Shown: positions 1-7,898 of the stretch, in pieces
Numbering within the stretch: position 1 is the first letter of the stretch
Layout: each line of letters starts with the position of its first letter
Assembly (NCBI GenBank): GCA_046051225.1
Contig: JBJOOR010000014.1
Span: 41,547 to 105,546 of the forward strand
Length of the DNA: 64,000 nt
Reading direction: 5' to 3'
Source of the DNA: CAIODY01 sp046051225
Lineage (GTDB): Bacteria > Bacteroidota > Bacteroidia > Chitinophagales > CAIODY01
Notes under the pieces: model-generated
Database searches by the model: none
Told to the model about the DNA's origin: nothing
The model's input: only the letters and a program-made list of their open reading frames with translations
Program-made: the position numbers and the translations under genes

Positions 1-827
1 ATTAATTGATTAGTTGTGTTTTGATTGAATACATATACGCTAACTTTCTTCTTGCCCGATGTAGTATAAACATGGCGTTTCGTTTTCGTTAGTTTTTCGC
101 AGCTTTCTATTATACCATCGCCCCAATGATATACTACTTTGCCACTAAAATATTTTAAATTAGCAGATTCAAAAACAAGCTGAATACTATCACCAACGCT
201 AACTCCTCCTTTTTTAATCATTTTTAATGTAGGCTTTTGCTTTTCAAAAATTTGTTTTGAAATTGTGTATTTGCACCCTTCACTAAAAGCTGTTAATTGA
301 ACGAAATTATTTTTTTCGGTTTGCGTTTCGTGAAAAAAAACACGAATGCTTGCCGTGTTTTGTCCTGCAATTATTACTCCCAATGTAGGATTAATAAACC
401 ATTGATAAGCATCCATTTTTTGTTGAACTGAAAATGTATAAATCTTGCCAGCTTCAATACTATCCTTGCCCTCAATAAATAAATTAATGGTTTTGTTTTT
501 TTTGAATAATGAAACTTTTGTGGTATCGCTTCTTAAAATAGTTGAATCAATTCGTTGATAATATACAGCCAATTCCCAAGGCCAGGTGTGAAATATAGGT
601 GCTATGCTATCACCCGAAGCTTGCAATGGATAAGCTCCTTTTAATAGCCATTTAACTTCACAATTTTTAGGAACTGGTGTAACCGTAAACAATGAACTAA
701 CCATGGATGACAAACCCTCATGTTGCACAATGTCGGCTCTGTTGGGTTTGGGTAATGTAAAATTGGATTGTGAAAATACAACAAAGCAATATAACAAACA
801 CCCAACTAAAATTACTGTTTTTTTCAT
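1..827 (-). CDS. Secreted protein with Ig/PKD-like domains, C-terminus beyond window edge
   Basis: Open frame on the minus strand from an ATG at 825-827 to the left edge, about 275 codons without a stop, so the gene is partial. It starts with a signal peptide (MKKTVILVGC, hydrophobic core, then VVFSQ and mature SNFTLP). The last ~45 visible residues read like a PKD domain: VVYHWGDG followed about 18 residues later by HVYTTSGKKKVSVYVFN. An Ig-like stretch (around MDAYQWFINPTLG) precedes it. PKD-type domains are common in surface-exported Bacteroidota proteins that end in a T9SS sorting domain, but that end lies outside the window. The function is unknown. The gene is read away from the palindromic repeat region and shares its direction with the T9SS protein to its right. 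Confidence 0.75.
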   Translation of the reverse strand, partial: MKKTVILVGCLLYCFVVFSQSNFTLPKPNRADIVQHEGLSSMVSSLFTVTPVPKNCEVKWLLKGAYPLQASGDSIAPIFHTWPWELAVYYQRIDSTILRSDTTKVSLFKKNKTINLFIEGKDSIEAGKIYTFSVQQKMDAYQWFINPTLGVIIAGQNTASIRVFFHETQTEKNNFVQLTAFSEGCKYTISKQIFEKQKPTLKMIKKGGVSVGDSIQLVFESANLKYFSGKVVYHWGDGIIESCEKLTKTKRHVYTTSGKKKVSVYVFNQNTTNQL

Positions 828-885
828 GTTACAAGTTTCAAGAAAAATGAAATTATTTCCAATTAATTTAAAATACATTTTTATT

Positions 886-1048
886 AATCCCCCTTGCCCT
901 CCCGATTCATCGGGATTTACAACCTTATTAAGGGTGATTAGCGCAAGATAAATTTCAAACGCTTTCTTTTTATATAAAATCAATTTCAAAGTTGCAATGT
1001 ATTATTCCCCCTTGTTAAGGGGGTTAGGGGGATTAAATAATAAATAAA
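886..1048. repeat. Two copies of a C-run/G-run palindromic intergenic repeat
   Basis: Copy two (about 1006-1037) is compact: CCCCCTTGTTAAGGGGG, a hairpin, followed by TTAGGGGGATTA. Copy one (about 887-942) has the same outer parts, AATCCCCCTTG on the left and TTAAGGGTGATTA on the right, but about 30 extra bases in between, including its own hairpin CCCGATtcATCGGG. The G/C runs stand out against AT-rich flanks. No gene is visible here. This looks like short non-coding palindromic repeat debris of the kind scattered in intergenic regions of many Bacteroidota genomes; the family assignment is from memory, not from a search. Confidence 0.6.
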
Positions 1049-1050
1049 AT

Positions 1051-1090
1051 AATTAAAAAGCCCCAATAATTTTATCGGGGCTTTTTAATT
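1051..1090 (-). terminator. Bidirectional intrinsic terminator
   Basis: A perfect 14-bp inverted repeat (AATTAAAAAGCCCC at 1051-1064 and its complement at 1077-1090) encloses a 12-nt loop, with A-run and T-run flanks. The stop codon of the T9SS protein (1089-1091) overlaps the stem, so this ends that minus-strand transcript. Confidence 0.85.
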
Positions 1091-3215
1091 ATTTAACTAA
1101 AATCAATTTTTCGCTGTATCGGGATTGTGCTGTTTTTAAGGTTACTAAATAAATACCTCCTGCATAATCGCTTACATCTAATTTAAAGTTGTTGCTATTT
1201 TTTAATGAAACTGTTTTATTTAAAATTACCTGACCAACATAATTGCTAATCTGTAATTGTGCAGTAGCATTTATTTCAGATGACTGAATAAATAAATTAA
1301 ATTCGCCTGTGGTAGGGTTTGGATATAATTGCCCTGCTAATTGAGTAGCATTTAAATTGCTGATTCCGCCAATATCATCACATAAACGTGCTGAATCAAC
1401 CATACTTAAATAACCTTCGCCAACAATATTATGCGATGAAACAGCATACCAATAATTTGTTTTAGTTACCACATTAGCATCTGTATATGTGTTTGTAGTT
1501 GGAGCAACACTATCTATTTTTACAAAACCACTTGTAGCTGCAAGGCTGCGATAGATATAGTATTTATCTTCTCCATTATTTAATTTTTGCCAGCTTAGGC
1601 TAATACTTGTACCATTGCATTTAGCTACTAAACCACTTGGAGTACCTGCTGCTATAATTGGTGCAGAATTACTACATGGATTACCATAACGTATTACAAA
1701 CATATCATTATTACCACCATAGTATTTTGCGGTATCTATGCCTACTATTACTTGGTTATTTTTTAAATTACCTGATAAATAAATATTACCAAGTTTAGTA
1801 GTTAAAAAATTTTGTATTCTAATATAAGAACTTGAAGTATTGGCATTTAAAATGGTAAAATCAGGCAACCTATTTTCAATTAACTCAGTAAATCGCTTTA
1901 TTTTAATTAAAAAACTATTTGCTCCCATTGCTGGTGTTGTAACAATTAAGTTTTGATATTTTAAATATTGATTAAAAGCAACATCTGTATAAATATCACC
2001 ATTAACATCTTGCGTGCATGAATTAAATCCACCCATTGAATATGAACTATCGGAACAAGCAGTCCATTTGTAATTAAATAAATCTTCAAAATGCAGTATT
2101 GCACCACTTAGAGTGTTTGCTCCCCATAAAGCCGATTTTGTTTTAAGCGTGTAATTGCCAAACATTTTTAACCCAGTTCGCCCTTTTCCTTTTAGATTTA
2201 AACCATTACCTAAATTTGAAAAATCACCATTATAACACGCAGTTGAATCCCCAAACTCAATATGCCTAATCACATGATGACGATTAAATTTAATGATGGT
2301 GCTGAATTGGTTGAAAAAACTTGCCGTAGGTCTAGTAAAAGTACTATCAAGAAACTTATTTATAGGTGTCATGAAATTAATTCCAGCAATGTAATCGCCT
2401 TTAGAATCAATTCCGAAACCTGTACAATATCCCATCGAATCTAGCCAAACTGCATCTGCTAAAGCACCGTTGGTAGTGAATCTAATTAGACTATATCCTT
2501 GTTTTATAGTAACAGTACCAATTGTAATCGAACCTTGTGTTGAACCGGAATGTGCAAGTATTGATATAGTATCCTTATGAAGAACCATAAGATTAGCCAT
2601 TGCATTTCTTGAAGCATTCTGGCTTTGCGGGGATATACTAAAATTATTAGTGTTGCTAATAATTGGTTGTAAATAATTCCATTTCATATTTCCATTTTTA
2701 TTAAGTGCCAATAATATAACAGGACCTTGAAAAGGTGATGGAAAGCTATATGGTGCAAATAAAGAATCATTGAAATAAATATTTTCACCACCTGCTTCGC
2801 ATGTACCTAAAGCATATATATTATTCAAAGAATCAATTACAATATCATAAATTTCAGTCCCATTTACTGAATCATTTAATTCTCTAAACCATAATAAATT
2901 ACCTGAACAATCGTATTTTGAAATAAACCCTTGAAAGTTATTGGCATTTTGCCAACGGTTACTTATCAAACTATCTTTGTTTCCACCTAATCCTTGCACA
3001 TAAGTATAACCCATTACCCTACCACAAACAATAGTATTTCCTTCATTATCTAATTTTATGGCATTAACCATTTCATCAGTAATTCCCTGTTGATTAAAGC
3101 TACCAAATCCTTTTACCCACTGGTAGCTGCCAAGGGCTGTTGGGACTTGAGCTAATGCAGCCTCACCCATTCCAAACAAAAGTAATATGCCAACAGAAAA
3201 GAAAATAATTTTCAT
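1089..3215 (-). CDS. T9SS-exported protein with beta-propeller-like repeats and a fibronectin III-like domain
   Basis: About 708 residues from the chosen ATG (3213-3215). The N-terminus MKIIFFSVGILLLFGMGEAALAQ is a standard signal peptide. The long middle has repeated phrases such as GNTIVCG and NNIYALG, reminiscent of SBBP/propeller repeats. A fibronectin III-like domain follows (SISLSWQKL, YYIYRS, YTDANV, YWYAVSS). The last ~80 residues form a type-A T9SS sorting domain (LYPNPTTGEFNL, DVSDYAGGIYLVTL, EKLILVK). Function beyond surface export is unknown. The frame is open further upstream: the ATG at 3333-3335 adds 40 residues, including a second hydrophobic leader and a translated palindromic repeat. 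That ATG lies the usual ~20 nt behind a -7 box (3354-3361), so it may be the translated start. I prefer 3215 on signal-peptide grounds. The still longer TTG start at 3356 is part of the promoter box. Confidence 0.85.
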   Translation of the reverse strand: MKIIFFSVGILLLFGMGEAALAQVPTALGSYQWVKGFGSFNQQGITDEMVNAIKLDNEGNTIVCGRVMGYTYVQGLGGNKDSLISNRWQNANNFQGFISKYDCSGNLLWFRELNDSVNGTEIYDIVIDSLNNIYALGTCEAGGENIYFNDSLFAPYSFPSPFQGPVILLALNKNGNMKWNYLQPIISNTNNFSISPQSQNASRNAMANLMVLHKDTISILAHSGSTQGSITIGTVTIKQGYSLIRFTTNGALADAVWLDSMGYCTGFGIDSKGDYIAGINFMTPINKFLDSTFTRPTASFFNQFSTIIKFNRHHVIRHIEFGDSTACYNGDFSNLGNGLNLKGKGRTGLKMFGNYTLKTKSALWGANTLSGAILHFEDLFNYKWTACSDSSYSMGGFNSCTQDVNGDIYTDVAFNQYLKYQNLIVTTPAMGANSFLIKIKRFTELIENRLPDFTILNANTSSSYIRIQNFLTTKLGNIYLSGNLKNNQVIVGIDTAKYYGGNNDMFVIRYGNPCSNSAPIIAAGTPSGLVAKCNGTSISLSWQKLNNGEDKYYIYRSLAATSGFVKIDSVAPTTNTYTDANVVTKTNYWYAVSSHNIVGEGYLSMVDSARLCDDIGGISNLNATQLAGQLYPNPTTGEFNLFIQSSEINATAQLQISNYVGQVILNKTVSLKNSNNFKLDVSDYAGGIYLVTLKTAQSRYSEKLILVK

Positions 3216-3227
3216 TTTGTTTAGAAA

Positions 3228-3275
3228 GGCTCCGCCCCAGCCCTTCCATCCCGAACCTTCGGGAGAGAGGGAGAA
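3228..3275. repeat. Palindromic GC-rich repeat in the 5' leader of the T9SS gene
   Basis: A stretch much richer in G and C than its surroundings contains the hairpin TCCCGAAccTTCGGGA and a pyrimidine/purine tail (GAGAGAGGGAG). It lies between two candidate ATG starts of the downstream gene and, if translated, encodes SLSPEGSGWKGWGGA. It resembles the short palindromic repeats near 0.9-1.05 kb in composition but not in sequence. Confidence 0.55.
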
Positions 3276-3353
3276 AATACAGGCTACAATATTTAATATT
3301 AAAACTTTACTTATGATTGCTATTTTACTTTTCATGTATATTTTTTTGATGTT

Positions 3354-3361
3354 CAAATGTA
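3354..3361 (-). promoter_or_regulatory. -7 box TACATTTG for the T9SS protein gene
   Basis: Matches TAnnTTTG, the -7 consensus of Bacteroidota sigma factor (known from Bacteroides and Flavobacterium). It ends 18 nt before the ATG at 3335 and 138 nt before the ATG at 3215. No convincing -33 TTTG is seen. Confidence 0.5.
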
Positions 3362-3427
3362 AAATTTTGGTTTTAATTTTTTATGACTTCCTTGTTTTTA
3401 GTGATGGGTTAAATTGAAAGCTCAATT

Positions 3428-4102
3428 TTATTTCAACAAATCTGGTCGGCGTTCGGTGGTGCGTTTTAAAGCTTGTTCTTCTTTCCATGCGGCTACTAAT
3501 TTTGGATTGCCCGACAATAAAACATCGGGCACTTTCCAACCATTAAATTCAGCAGGTCGGGAATAAACAGGGTAGGAGAGTAAATCATCTTGAAAAGAAT
3601 CGAATAGGGCCGAACTTTCATCATTTAATACACCTGGTATTAATCTGCCAATGGCATCAACTACCACAGCAGCAGCCAATTCGCCGCCGCTTAATACATA
3701 ATCGCCAATAGAAATTTCCATTGTAATAAAGTGTTCACGTAGGCGTTCGTCAACGCCTTTATAATGCCCACATAGAATCAATAAATTTTCTTTTAATGAT
3801 AAATAATTGGCTGTTTTTTGATTGAAAGTTTTTCCATCAGGCGTCATATAAATTATTTCATCATATTTTCTTTTAGCCTTTAAATCGTTGATGCAATTGG
3901 CAATGGGTTCAATCATCATCACCATTCCAGCTTCGCCGCCAAATGCATAATCATCTATTTGTTTCGATTTGCCAATACCATAAGGGCGAAGATTTACAAC
4001 ATTAACTGTAAGCAAACCTTTGTCAGCCGCCCGTTTCATTATACTATGCTGAAAAGGCGATTGCAATAAATCTGGAACAATAGAAATAATATCGATATGC
4101 AT
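3428..4102 (-). CDS. trmD: tRNA (guanine-N1)-methyltransferase TrmD
   Basis: 224 residues, the normal length of TrmD. It methylates N1 of G37 in tRNAs reading CNN codons, preventing +1 frameshifting. Family motifs visible: DDYAFGGEAGMVMMIEP near residues 50-66, LCGHYKGVDERL near 110-121, and IGDYVLSGGELA near 132-143; the last two belong to the trefoil-knot SAM site. It lies 21 nt downstream of ribF on the same strand, so the two are probably co-transcribed. The start MHIDIISI is conserved in the family and there is no alternative close by. Confidence 0.97.
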   Translation of the reverse strand: MHIDIISIVPDLLQSPFQHSIMKRAADKGLLTVNVVNLRPYGIGKSKQIDDYAFGGEAGMVMMIEPIANCINDLKAKRKYDEIIYMTPDGKTFNQKTANYLSLKENLLILCGHYKGVDERLREHFITMEISIGDYVLSGGELAAAVVVDAIGRLIPGVLNDESSALFDSFQDDLLSYPVYSRPAEFNGWKVPDVLLSGNPKLVAAWKEEQALKRTTERRPDLLK

Positions 4103-4123
4103 AAGGAAGAAAGATTGTAGTAT

Positions 4124-5059
4124 TTAGATATGAGATTTTAGATTCGAAGATGCCTTCTCCTTATCCTGTAATAGTTGATTTTTCAAGGCTTCTAAGCTTT
4201 CAAATTTTTTTTCATCACGAATGTAAGTATGAAAAAATATTTTTATTTGCTCCTCATAAATATCAAAATTAAAATCAAAAATATTCACTTCAATAGTTCT
4301 TTCTTTTCCGTTTACAGTGGGTTTAAAACCAATGTTTAGCATACCATTAAATTTACTTTTACTACATTCAATTTTAACTGCATACACACCATCGGCTGGT
4401 ATTAATTTTTCGGGTAATAATGGTTTAATGTTGGCGGTAGGATAACCAATAGTTCTGCCCAATTGCTTGCCTTTATTTACCATGCCGAATAAGCAATACG
4501 GATGATTTAAAAGCTTATTAGCATCTTCAATTTTTTTAGATGAAATAAAATTTCGAATGGCTGTAGAGCTAATGGCTATTTCATCTTCTACTTGTTTTTC
4601 TAATTCAATTACATCAAATCCAAATTTCAATCCTGCATCGCAAAGCATTTGCCCATTGCCTTTTCGTTCGTTTCCAAAATGATGATTAAAGCCAACTACA
4701 ATTTTTTTAGGATGAAAATTATTTACTAAAAATTTTTCGATATAATCTTCTGCCGAAATTTTTGAAAAATCAATTGTAAATGGCACATACACCAAATGAT
4801 GAATGCCAGTAACTTTCAGCAATTCAGTTTTTTCATCGGGCGTACTTAATATTTTTAAATCGCTTTGATTGCTTTGCAATACATGCTTTGGATGTGGATG
4901 AAAAGTTATTAAAACACTTTCGCCATTTATTTCATCAGCCATATTTACCAATCGTTTTAAAATAGATTGATGAGCTGCATGAACACCATCAAAAGTGCCC
5001 ACAGTAATTACTGCATTTTTAAATTTTGGTAAATTATTTAATCCTTCGTAAACCTGCAT
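4124..5059 (-). CDS. ribF: Bifunctional riboflavin kinase / FAD synthetase
   Basis: About 311 residues. It makes FMN from riboflavin, then FAD, in the cytoplasm. The N-terminal nucleotidyltransferase domain has GTFDGVHAAH (around residues 20-29), LITFHPHP and SSTAIRNFI; the C-terminal flavokinase domain has GKQLGRTIGYPTANIKP. The frame stays open to a TTG four codons upstream, but that TTG belongs to the -7 box TATTTTTG (5069-5076), so the ATG at 5057-5059 is the start. Only ~10 nt separate box and start, leaving no room for an FMN riboswitch. trmD follows closely. Confidence 0.96.
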   Translation of the reverse strand: MQVYEGLNNLPKFKNAVITVGTFDGVHAAHQSILKRLVNMADEINGESVLITFHPHPKHVLQSNQSDLKILSTPDEKTELLKVTGIHHLVYVPFTIDFSKISAEDYIEKFLVNNFHPKKIVVGFNHHFGNERKGNGQMLCDAGLKFGFDVIELEKQVEDEIAISSTAIRNFISSKKIEDANKLLNHPYCLFGMVNKGKQLGRTIGYPTANIKPLLPEKLIPADGVYAVKIECSKSKFNGMLNIGFKPTVNGKERTIEVNIFDFNFDIYEEQIKIFFHTYIRDEKKFESLEALKNQLLQDKEKASSNLKSHI

Positions 5060-5068
5060 AGTTAAAGC

Positions 5069-5076
5069 CAAAAATA
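5069..5076 (-). promoter_or_regulatory. -7 box TATTTTTG for ribF-trmD
   Basis: TAnnTTTG match ending 9 nt before the ribF ATG. It overlaps the gap between ribF and the upstream membrane protein gene, whose stop is at 5080, so ribF-trmD probably has its own promoter. Confidence 0.55.
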
Positions 5077-5079
5077 ATA

Positions 5080-6405
5080 TTAAGAAACAATTTGAATAGG
5101 TGGATGAATTAAAGTTTTTCTATCTTTTAAAAACCAAATTATTGGAATTAATAAACAGAAAATACTGGCAATTAAATGCAAATAATCATTATTAATTGTT
5201 CGCAATGCTAAACCACTTGCCACACATAATGCACTCCATAATAAAATACTTTGCCACGGAATAAATACACAAAGCATAACCATTGGCACTAAATACCAAG
5301 GATTTAAAACAGGAAATAAAATGAAAAATAAACCCATAAAAATTTGAACAATTGGAATGATAGCAGCCAACTCTTTTTTTCTATTTCGCCAGCTTAAAAA
5401 TAGCAAAACAAAAAATGATATAGCGGTAAACAATCGGCTGATAATGCCTATTGCTATATGTTTTGAGCCAACGGGCAAAAATTTATCTAACCAAAAATAA
5501 AACAGCGAATTAAATTCAAACTCGTTGTAATAACTTTGAAGCGATAAAGAATAAGTGTGCAAAATATCTCGGTTTTGAAAATATAAACCAAAGAATAAAA
5601 ACAAACAAACGGCTAATAAAATACTGAATTTAAGATTTTGTTTAATCGTATTTCGGAGTAGGAAAATAGGTAATAAAAATATAGGTAATAAGCCCGAAGC
5701 TATTGATAAAGCGTAGAAAATAACGGCTCTTTTATTTTTGTGTAATACATAATATTGAAAGGCTAAAAGTAGGATACAAATCATTAATGCTTCGGTGTGT
5801 GCATTGCCCGAAATTTCGATAATAGCCAACGGACTTAATGCATAAATAAAAATATTTTTGGCTGGTAAATTAAAGTGTTTTAATAAATTTAATAATGCCG
5901 AAATGCTAAATACTTCGGCTATAAACAACATAAATTTGATAAACATAATGGCTATATGTTGATGCCCCAAAGATGCTTTAATGCTGATATAAAATAAGGC
6001 TTCGGTTAGTGGTGCAAAAGCAGATAAATCACGAATAGAATGTATTTGATGAAATAAATTACCAGCATTTTTAAAATGGTTCATGCCGCCATCCATCACA
6101 TCTTTAGGCGATAATGTATATGGATTAAAACCTATGGCTTGCATATTTCCATCCCATAAATAGCGATAAGTATCTTCGGTTAAATTGGGTATTGCACCCA
6201 ACAAAATAAAGCGAATAAATAGTGCTGAATAAATTACCCAATGCACATCTCCATTATCTAATATTTTTAATAAGTAAAAATAAAGGGCAAATAAAGTAGC
6301 ATAGCAAACAAATACGGGTAAAGTGTTTTCGGCTTTTACCATATAGCTAAAGTAAGTTGCCACTAAAGCAAACAAGCCCACCAATAAATACTTTATGTTT
6401 TTCAT
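5080..6405 (-). CDS. Polytopic GT-C-type glycosyltransferase-like membrane protein
   Basis: 441 residues with roughly 11-12 hydrophobic segments. The first large loop carries NLTEDTYRYLWDGNMQAIGFNPYTLSP (acidic ED pair followed by RYLWDG), the loop signature of polyprenol-phosphate-dependent GT-C mannosyltransferase-like enzymes (GT87/MptB-type proteins). By family, the donor would be a lipid-linked sugar and the acceptor outside the membrane; neither can be read from the sequence. It stands alone, directly before ribF. Its -7 box (6411-6418) ends only 5 nt before the ATG, so the mRNA may be almost leaderless. Confidence 0.75.
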   Translation of the reverse strand: MKNIKYLLVGLFALVATYFSYMVKAENTLPVFVCYATLFALYFYLLKILDNGDVHWVIYSALFIRFILLGAIPNLTEDTYRYLWDGNMQAIGFNPYTLSPKDVMDGGMNHFKNAGNLFHQIHSIRDLSAFAPLTEALFYISIKASLGHQHIAIMFIKFMLFIAEVFSISALLNLLKHFNLPAKNIFIYALSPLAIIEISGNAHTEALMICILLLAFQYYVLHKNKRAVIFYALSIASGLLPIFLLPIFLLRNTIKQNLKFSILLAVCLFLFFGLYFQNRDILHTYSLSLQSYYNEFEFNSLFYFWLDKFLPVGSKHIAIGIISRLFTAISFFVLLFLSWRNRKKELAAIIPIVQIFMGLFFILFPVLNPWYLVPMVMLCVFIPWQSILLWSALCVASGLALRTINNDYLHLIASIFCLLIPIIWFLKDRKTLIHPPIQIVS

Positions 6406-6410
6406 GGGCG

Positions 6411-6418
6411 CAAATGTA
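6411..6418 (-). promoter_or_regulatory. -7 box TACATTTG for the GT-C membrane protein
   Basis: TAnnTTTG match with only five bases (CGCCC) between its final G and the ATG at 6403-6405. With the usual box-to-start-site distance, transcription would begin at or next to the start codon. Confidence 0.5.
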
Positions 6419-6519
6419 GGTAATTTGTTTGGTGGTGTATATTTTTAAAAAATGGATGATTGCTGTTTTCAACAAATTGATAGCGTAGATTATTCTTTTT
6501 TACATTAATTTTTTATGTG

Positions 6520-6527
6520 TAATTTTG
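6520..6527 (+). promoter_or_regulatory. -7 box TAATTTTG for the TA-like pair
   Basis: TAnnTTTG match; its last three bases TTG lie in frame with the small gene and mimic a start codon. Six bases separate the box from the ATG at 6534. Confidence 0.5.
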
Positions 6528-6533
6528 AATATT

Positions 6534-6776
6534 ATGCAACAAGATAATGTAGAGAATGAGGGTAAATCAAATGAACCAATAGCAAGCTATTCGGGGGTAA
6601 AAAAAATTAATTTTTATCAATCCGTTGCCGAACAAAAAGAGCAAGAATTATTACATGAATTGCAACTAACTGGTGTTGAAAGATGGCAAACTACTGTTGC
6701 CTTAATTCGGAAAGTTTATAGCAAACATTTGCAAATGTTAACATCATCAAACCGAATAACATTTAATAAAAAATAG
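6534..6776 (+). CDS. Small partner protein of a nucleotidyltransferase pair
   Basis: 80 residues, no signal peptide or membrane segment. The N-terminal half is polar and probably disordered; the C-terminal half is likely helical (EQKEQELLHELQLTGVERWQTTVALIRKVYSKHL). It ends 1 nt before the nucleotidyltransferase-fold gene, so the two are co-translated. Small helical proteins of this kind precede nucleotidyltransferase-like genes in many Bacteroidota and the pair is often regarded as toxin-antitoxin-like; that role is inference. An in-frame TTG nine bases upstream is part of the -7 box, so the ATG is the start. Confidence 0.65.
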   Translation: MQQDNVENEGKSNEPIASYSGVKKINFYQSVAEQKEQELLHELQLTGVERWQTTVALIRKVYSKHLQMLTSSNRITFNKK

Positions 6777-6777
6777 A

Positions 6778-7254
6778 ATGAATATTTTTTTAGAAGAGCA
6801 CAAACAAATTATTCAAATATTATTAAAACATGAAGTTGAATTTATGTTAATTGGTGGCTATGCTGTTATCTTTTATGGCTATAGACGTACTACAGGTGAT
6901 ATGGATTTGTGGCTAAATCCTGACAATAACAACAAAATAAAATTATGTAAAAGCTTAGAAGAAGCTGGTTTTGAAACTGAAGATTTAGTGCAGTTAGAAA
7001 ATTTAGATTTCACTAAACATCAATCGTTTAGTATTGGTATCGAGCCTCAAAAAATTGATTTCATAACTCGAGTTAATTCTATCGAATTTATAGAAGCCAA
7101 TGCACATAAAATAATGGCAGATATTGAAGATATAAAAATGCCAATTATTCATTTAACTGATTTGGTAAAAACTAAAATTAATACAGGCAGAAGTAAAGAT
7201 GCTGCTGATGTTGAAGAACTTCAGCATATTAAAAATAAAAAGCTAAAGGATTGA
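6778..7254 (+). CDS. Nucleotidyltransferase-fold protein (AbiEii/DUF6036-like)
   Basis: 158 residues. The N-terminal motif GGYAVIFYGYRRTTGDMDLWL (about 23-43) is the polymerase-beta-type core: a G-G pair, then D-x-D (DMDLW). Further in, QKIDFITRV supplies the likely third acidic residue and KDAADVEELQ is typical of the C-terminal helix of this family. Relatives are the AbiEii/AbiGii-type toxins that transfer nucleotides to RNA or protein. It forms a 1-nt-spaced pair with the small gene before it and lies directly upstream of the nuoI promoter. Whether it is an active toxin cannot be judged from the sequence. Confidence 0.75.
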   Translation: MNIFLEEHKQIIQILLKHEVEFMLIGGYAVIFYGYRRTTGDMDLWLNPDNNNKIKLCKSLEEAGFETEDLVQLENLDFTKHQSFSIGIEPQKIDFITRVNSIEFIEANAHKIMADIEDIKMPIIHLTDLVKTKINTGRSKDAADVEELQHIKNKKLKD

Positions 7255-7339
7255 ATAGTAGAGTTGTTTAACTTTTTAATTAGCAATCAAATCCTACTAA
7301 CTTCCTTTCAATTCTATTTTCTTTTTCGGTTTCTTATGT

Positions 7340-7347
7340 TATTTTTG
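7340..7347 (+). promoter_or_regulatory. -7 box TATTTTTG for the nuoI-N segment
   Basis: TAnnTTTG match ending 17 nt before the nuoI ATG. This suggests nuoI starts its own transcript here and does not simply continue from a missing upstream nuoH. Confidence 0.55.
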
Positions 7348-7364
7348 CCGTCCTAATTTACATC

Positions 7365-7898
7365 ATGTATAATTTTAGTAATAGAAAAAAAGTAATAGAG
7401 CAGCGCCCAATGAGTATTGGCGAACGTATGTATCTGCCAGCCATTTTTGGTGGAATGTTTATTACACTAAAGCATTTATTTAAGAAAAAAGCAACCGTTC
7501 AATATCCTGAAGTTCAACGCCCATTTAGTCCAGTTTTTCGTGGCTTGCACGAATTAAAACGAGATGAAAAAGGCGCTGAACGCTGTACCGCTTGCGGTTT
7601 GTGTGCTGTTAGTTGTCCAGCCGAAGCCATTACAATGGTAGCAGCTGAAAGAGAAAAAGGCGAAGAAAATCTTTATCGTGAAGAAAAATATGCAGCCATT
7701 TACGAGATAAATATGTTGCGTTGTATTTTCTGTGGTTTTTGCGAAGAAGCTTGCCCTAAAGAAGCTATCTTTTTAGAAACAACGCCAGCACCAGCCAGTT
7801 TCGAACGCAAAGATTTTATATATGGCAAAGATAGATTGCTAGTGCCATTAACCGATAATCATCAACAAGTAAGAGTACAATTACAAGCCAACAAATGA
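7365..7898 (+). CDS. nuoI: NADH-quinone oxidoreductase subunit I
   Basis: 177 residues. Peripheral-arm subunit that carries two [4Fe-4S] clusters (N6a/N6b) and passes electrons towards the quinone site. Both ferredoxin motifs are complete: CTACGLCAVSCP with cysteines 74, 77, 80, 84, and CIFCGFCEEACP with cysteines 120, 123, 126, 130. Its stop overlaps the nuoJ start in an ATGA, indicating translational coupling. In most genomes nuoH lies directly upstream; here that position holds a nucleotidyltransferase pair and a separate promoter. Confidence 0.97.
   Translation: MYNFSNRKKVIEQRPMSIGERMYLPAIFGGMFITLKHLFKKKATVQYPEVQRPFSPVFRGLHELKRDEKGAERCTACGLCAVSCPAEAITMVAAEREKGEENLYREEKYAAIYEINMLRCIFCGFCEEACPKEAIFLETTPAPASFERKDFIYGKDRLLVPLTDNHQQVRVQLQANK

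Noticed and set aside
703..951. 82-codon plus-strand frame overlapping the first gene and repeat
   Set aside because: Opposite strand of the signal-peptide region of the partial secreted protein and read into repeat DNA; no coding features.
4103..5076. FMN riboswitch in front of ribF
   Set aside because: The -7 box lies about 10 nt before the ATG, leaving no space for the aptamer, and none of its conserved elements are seen.
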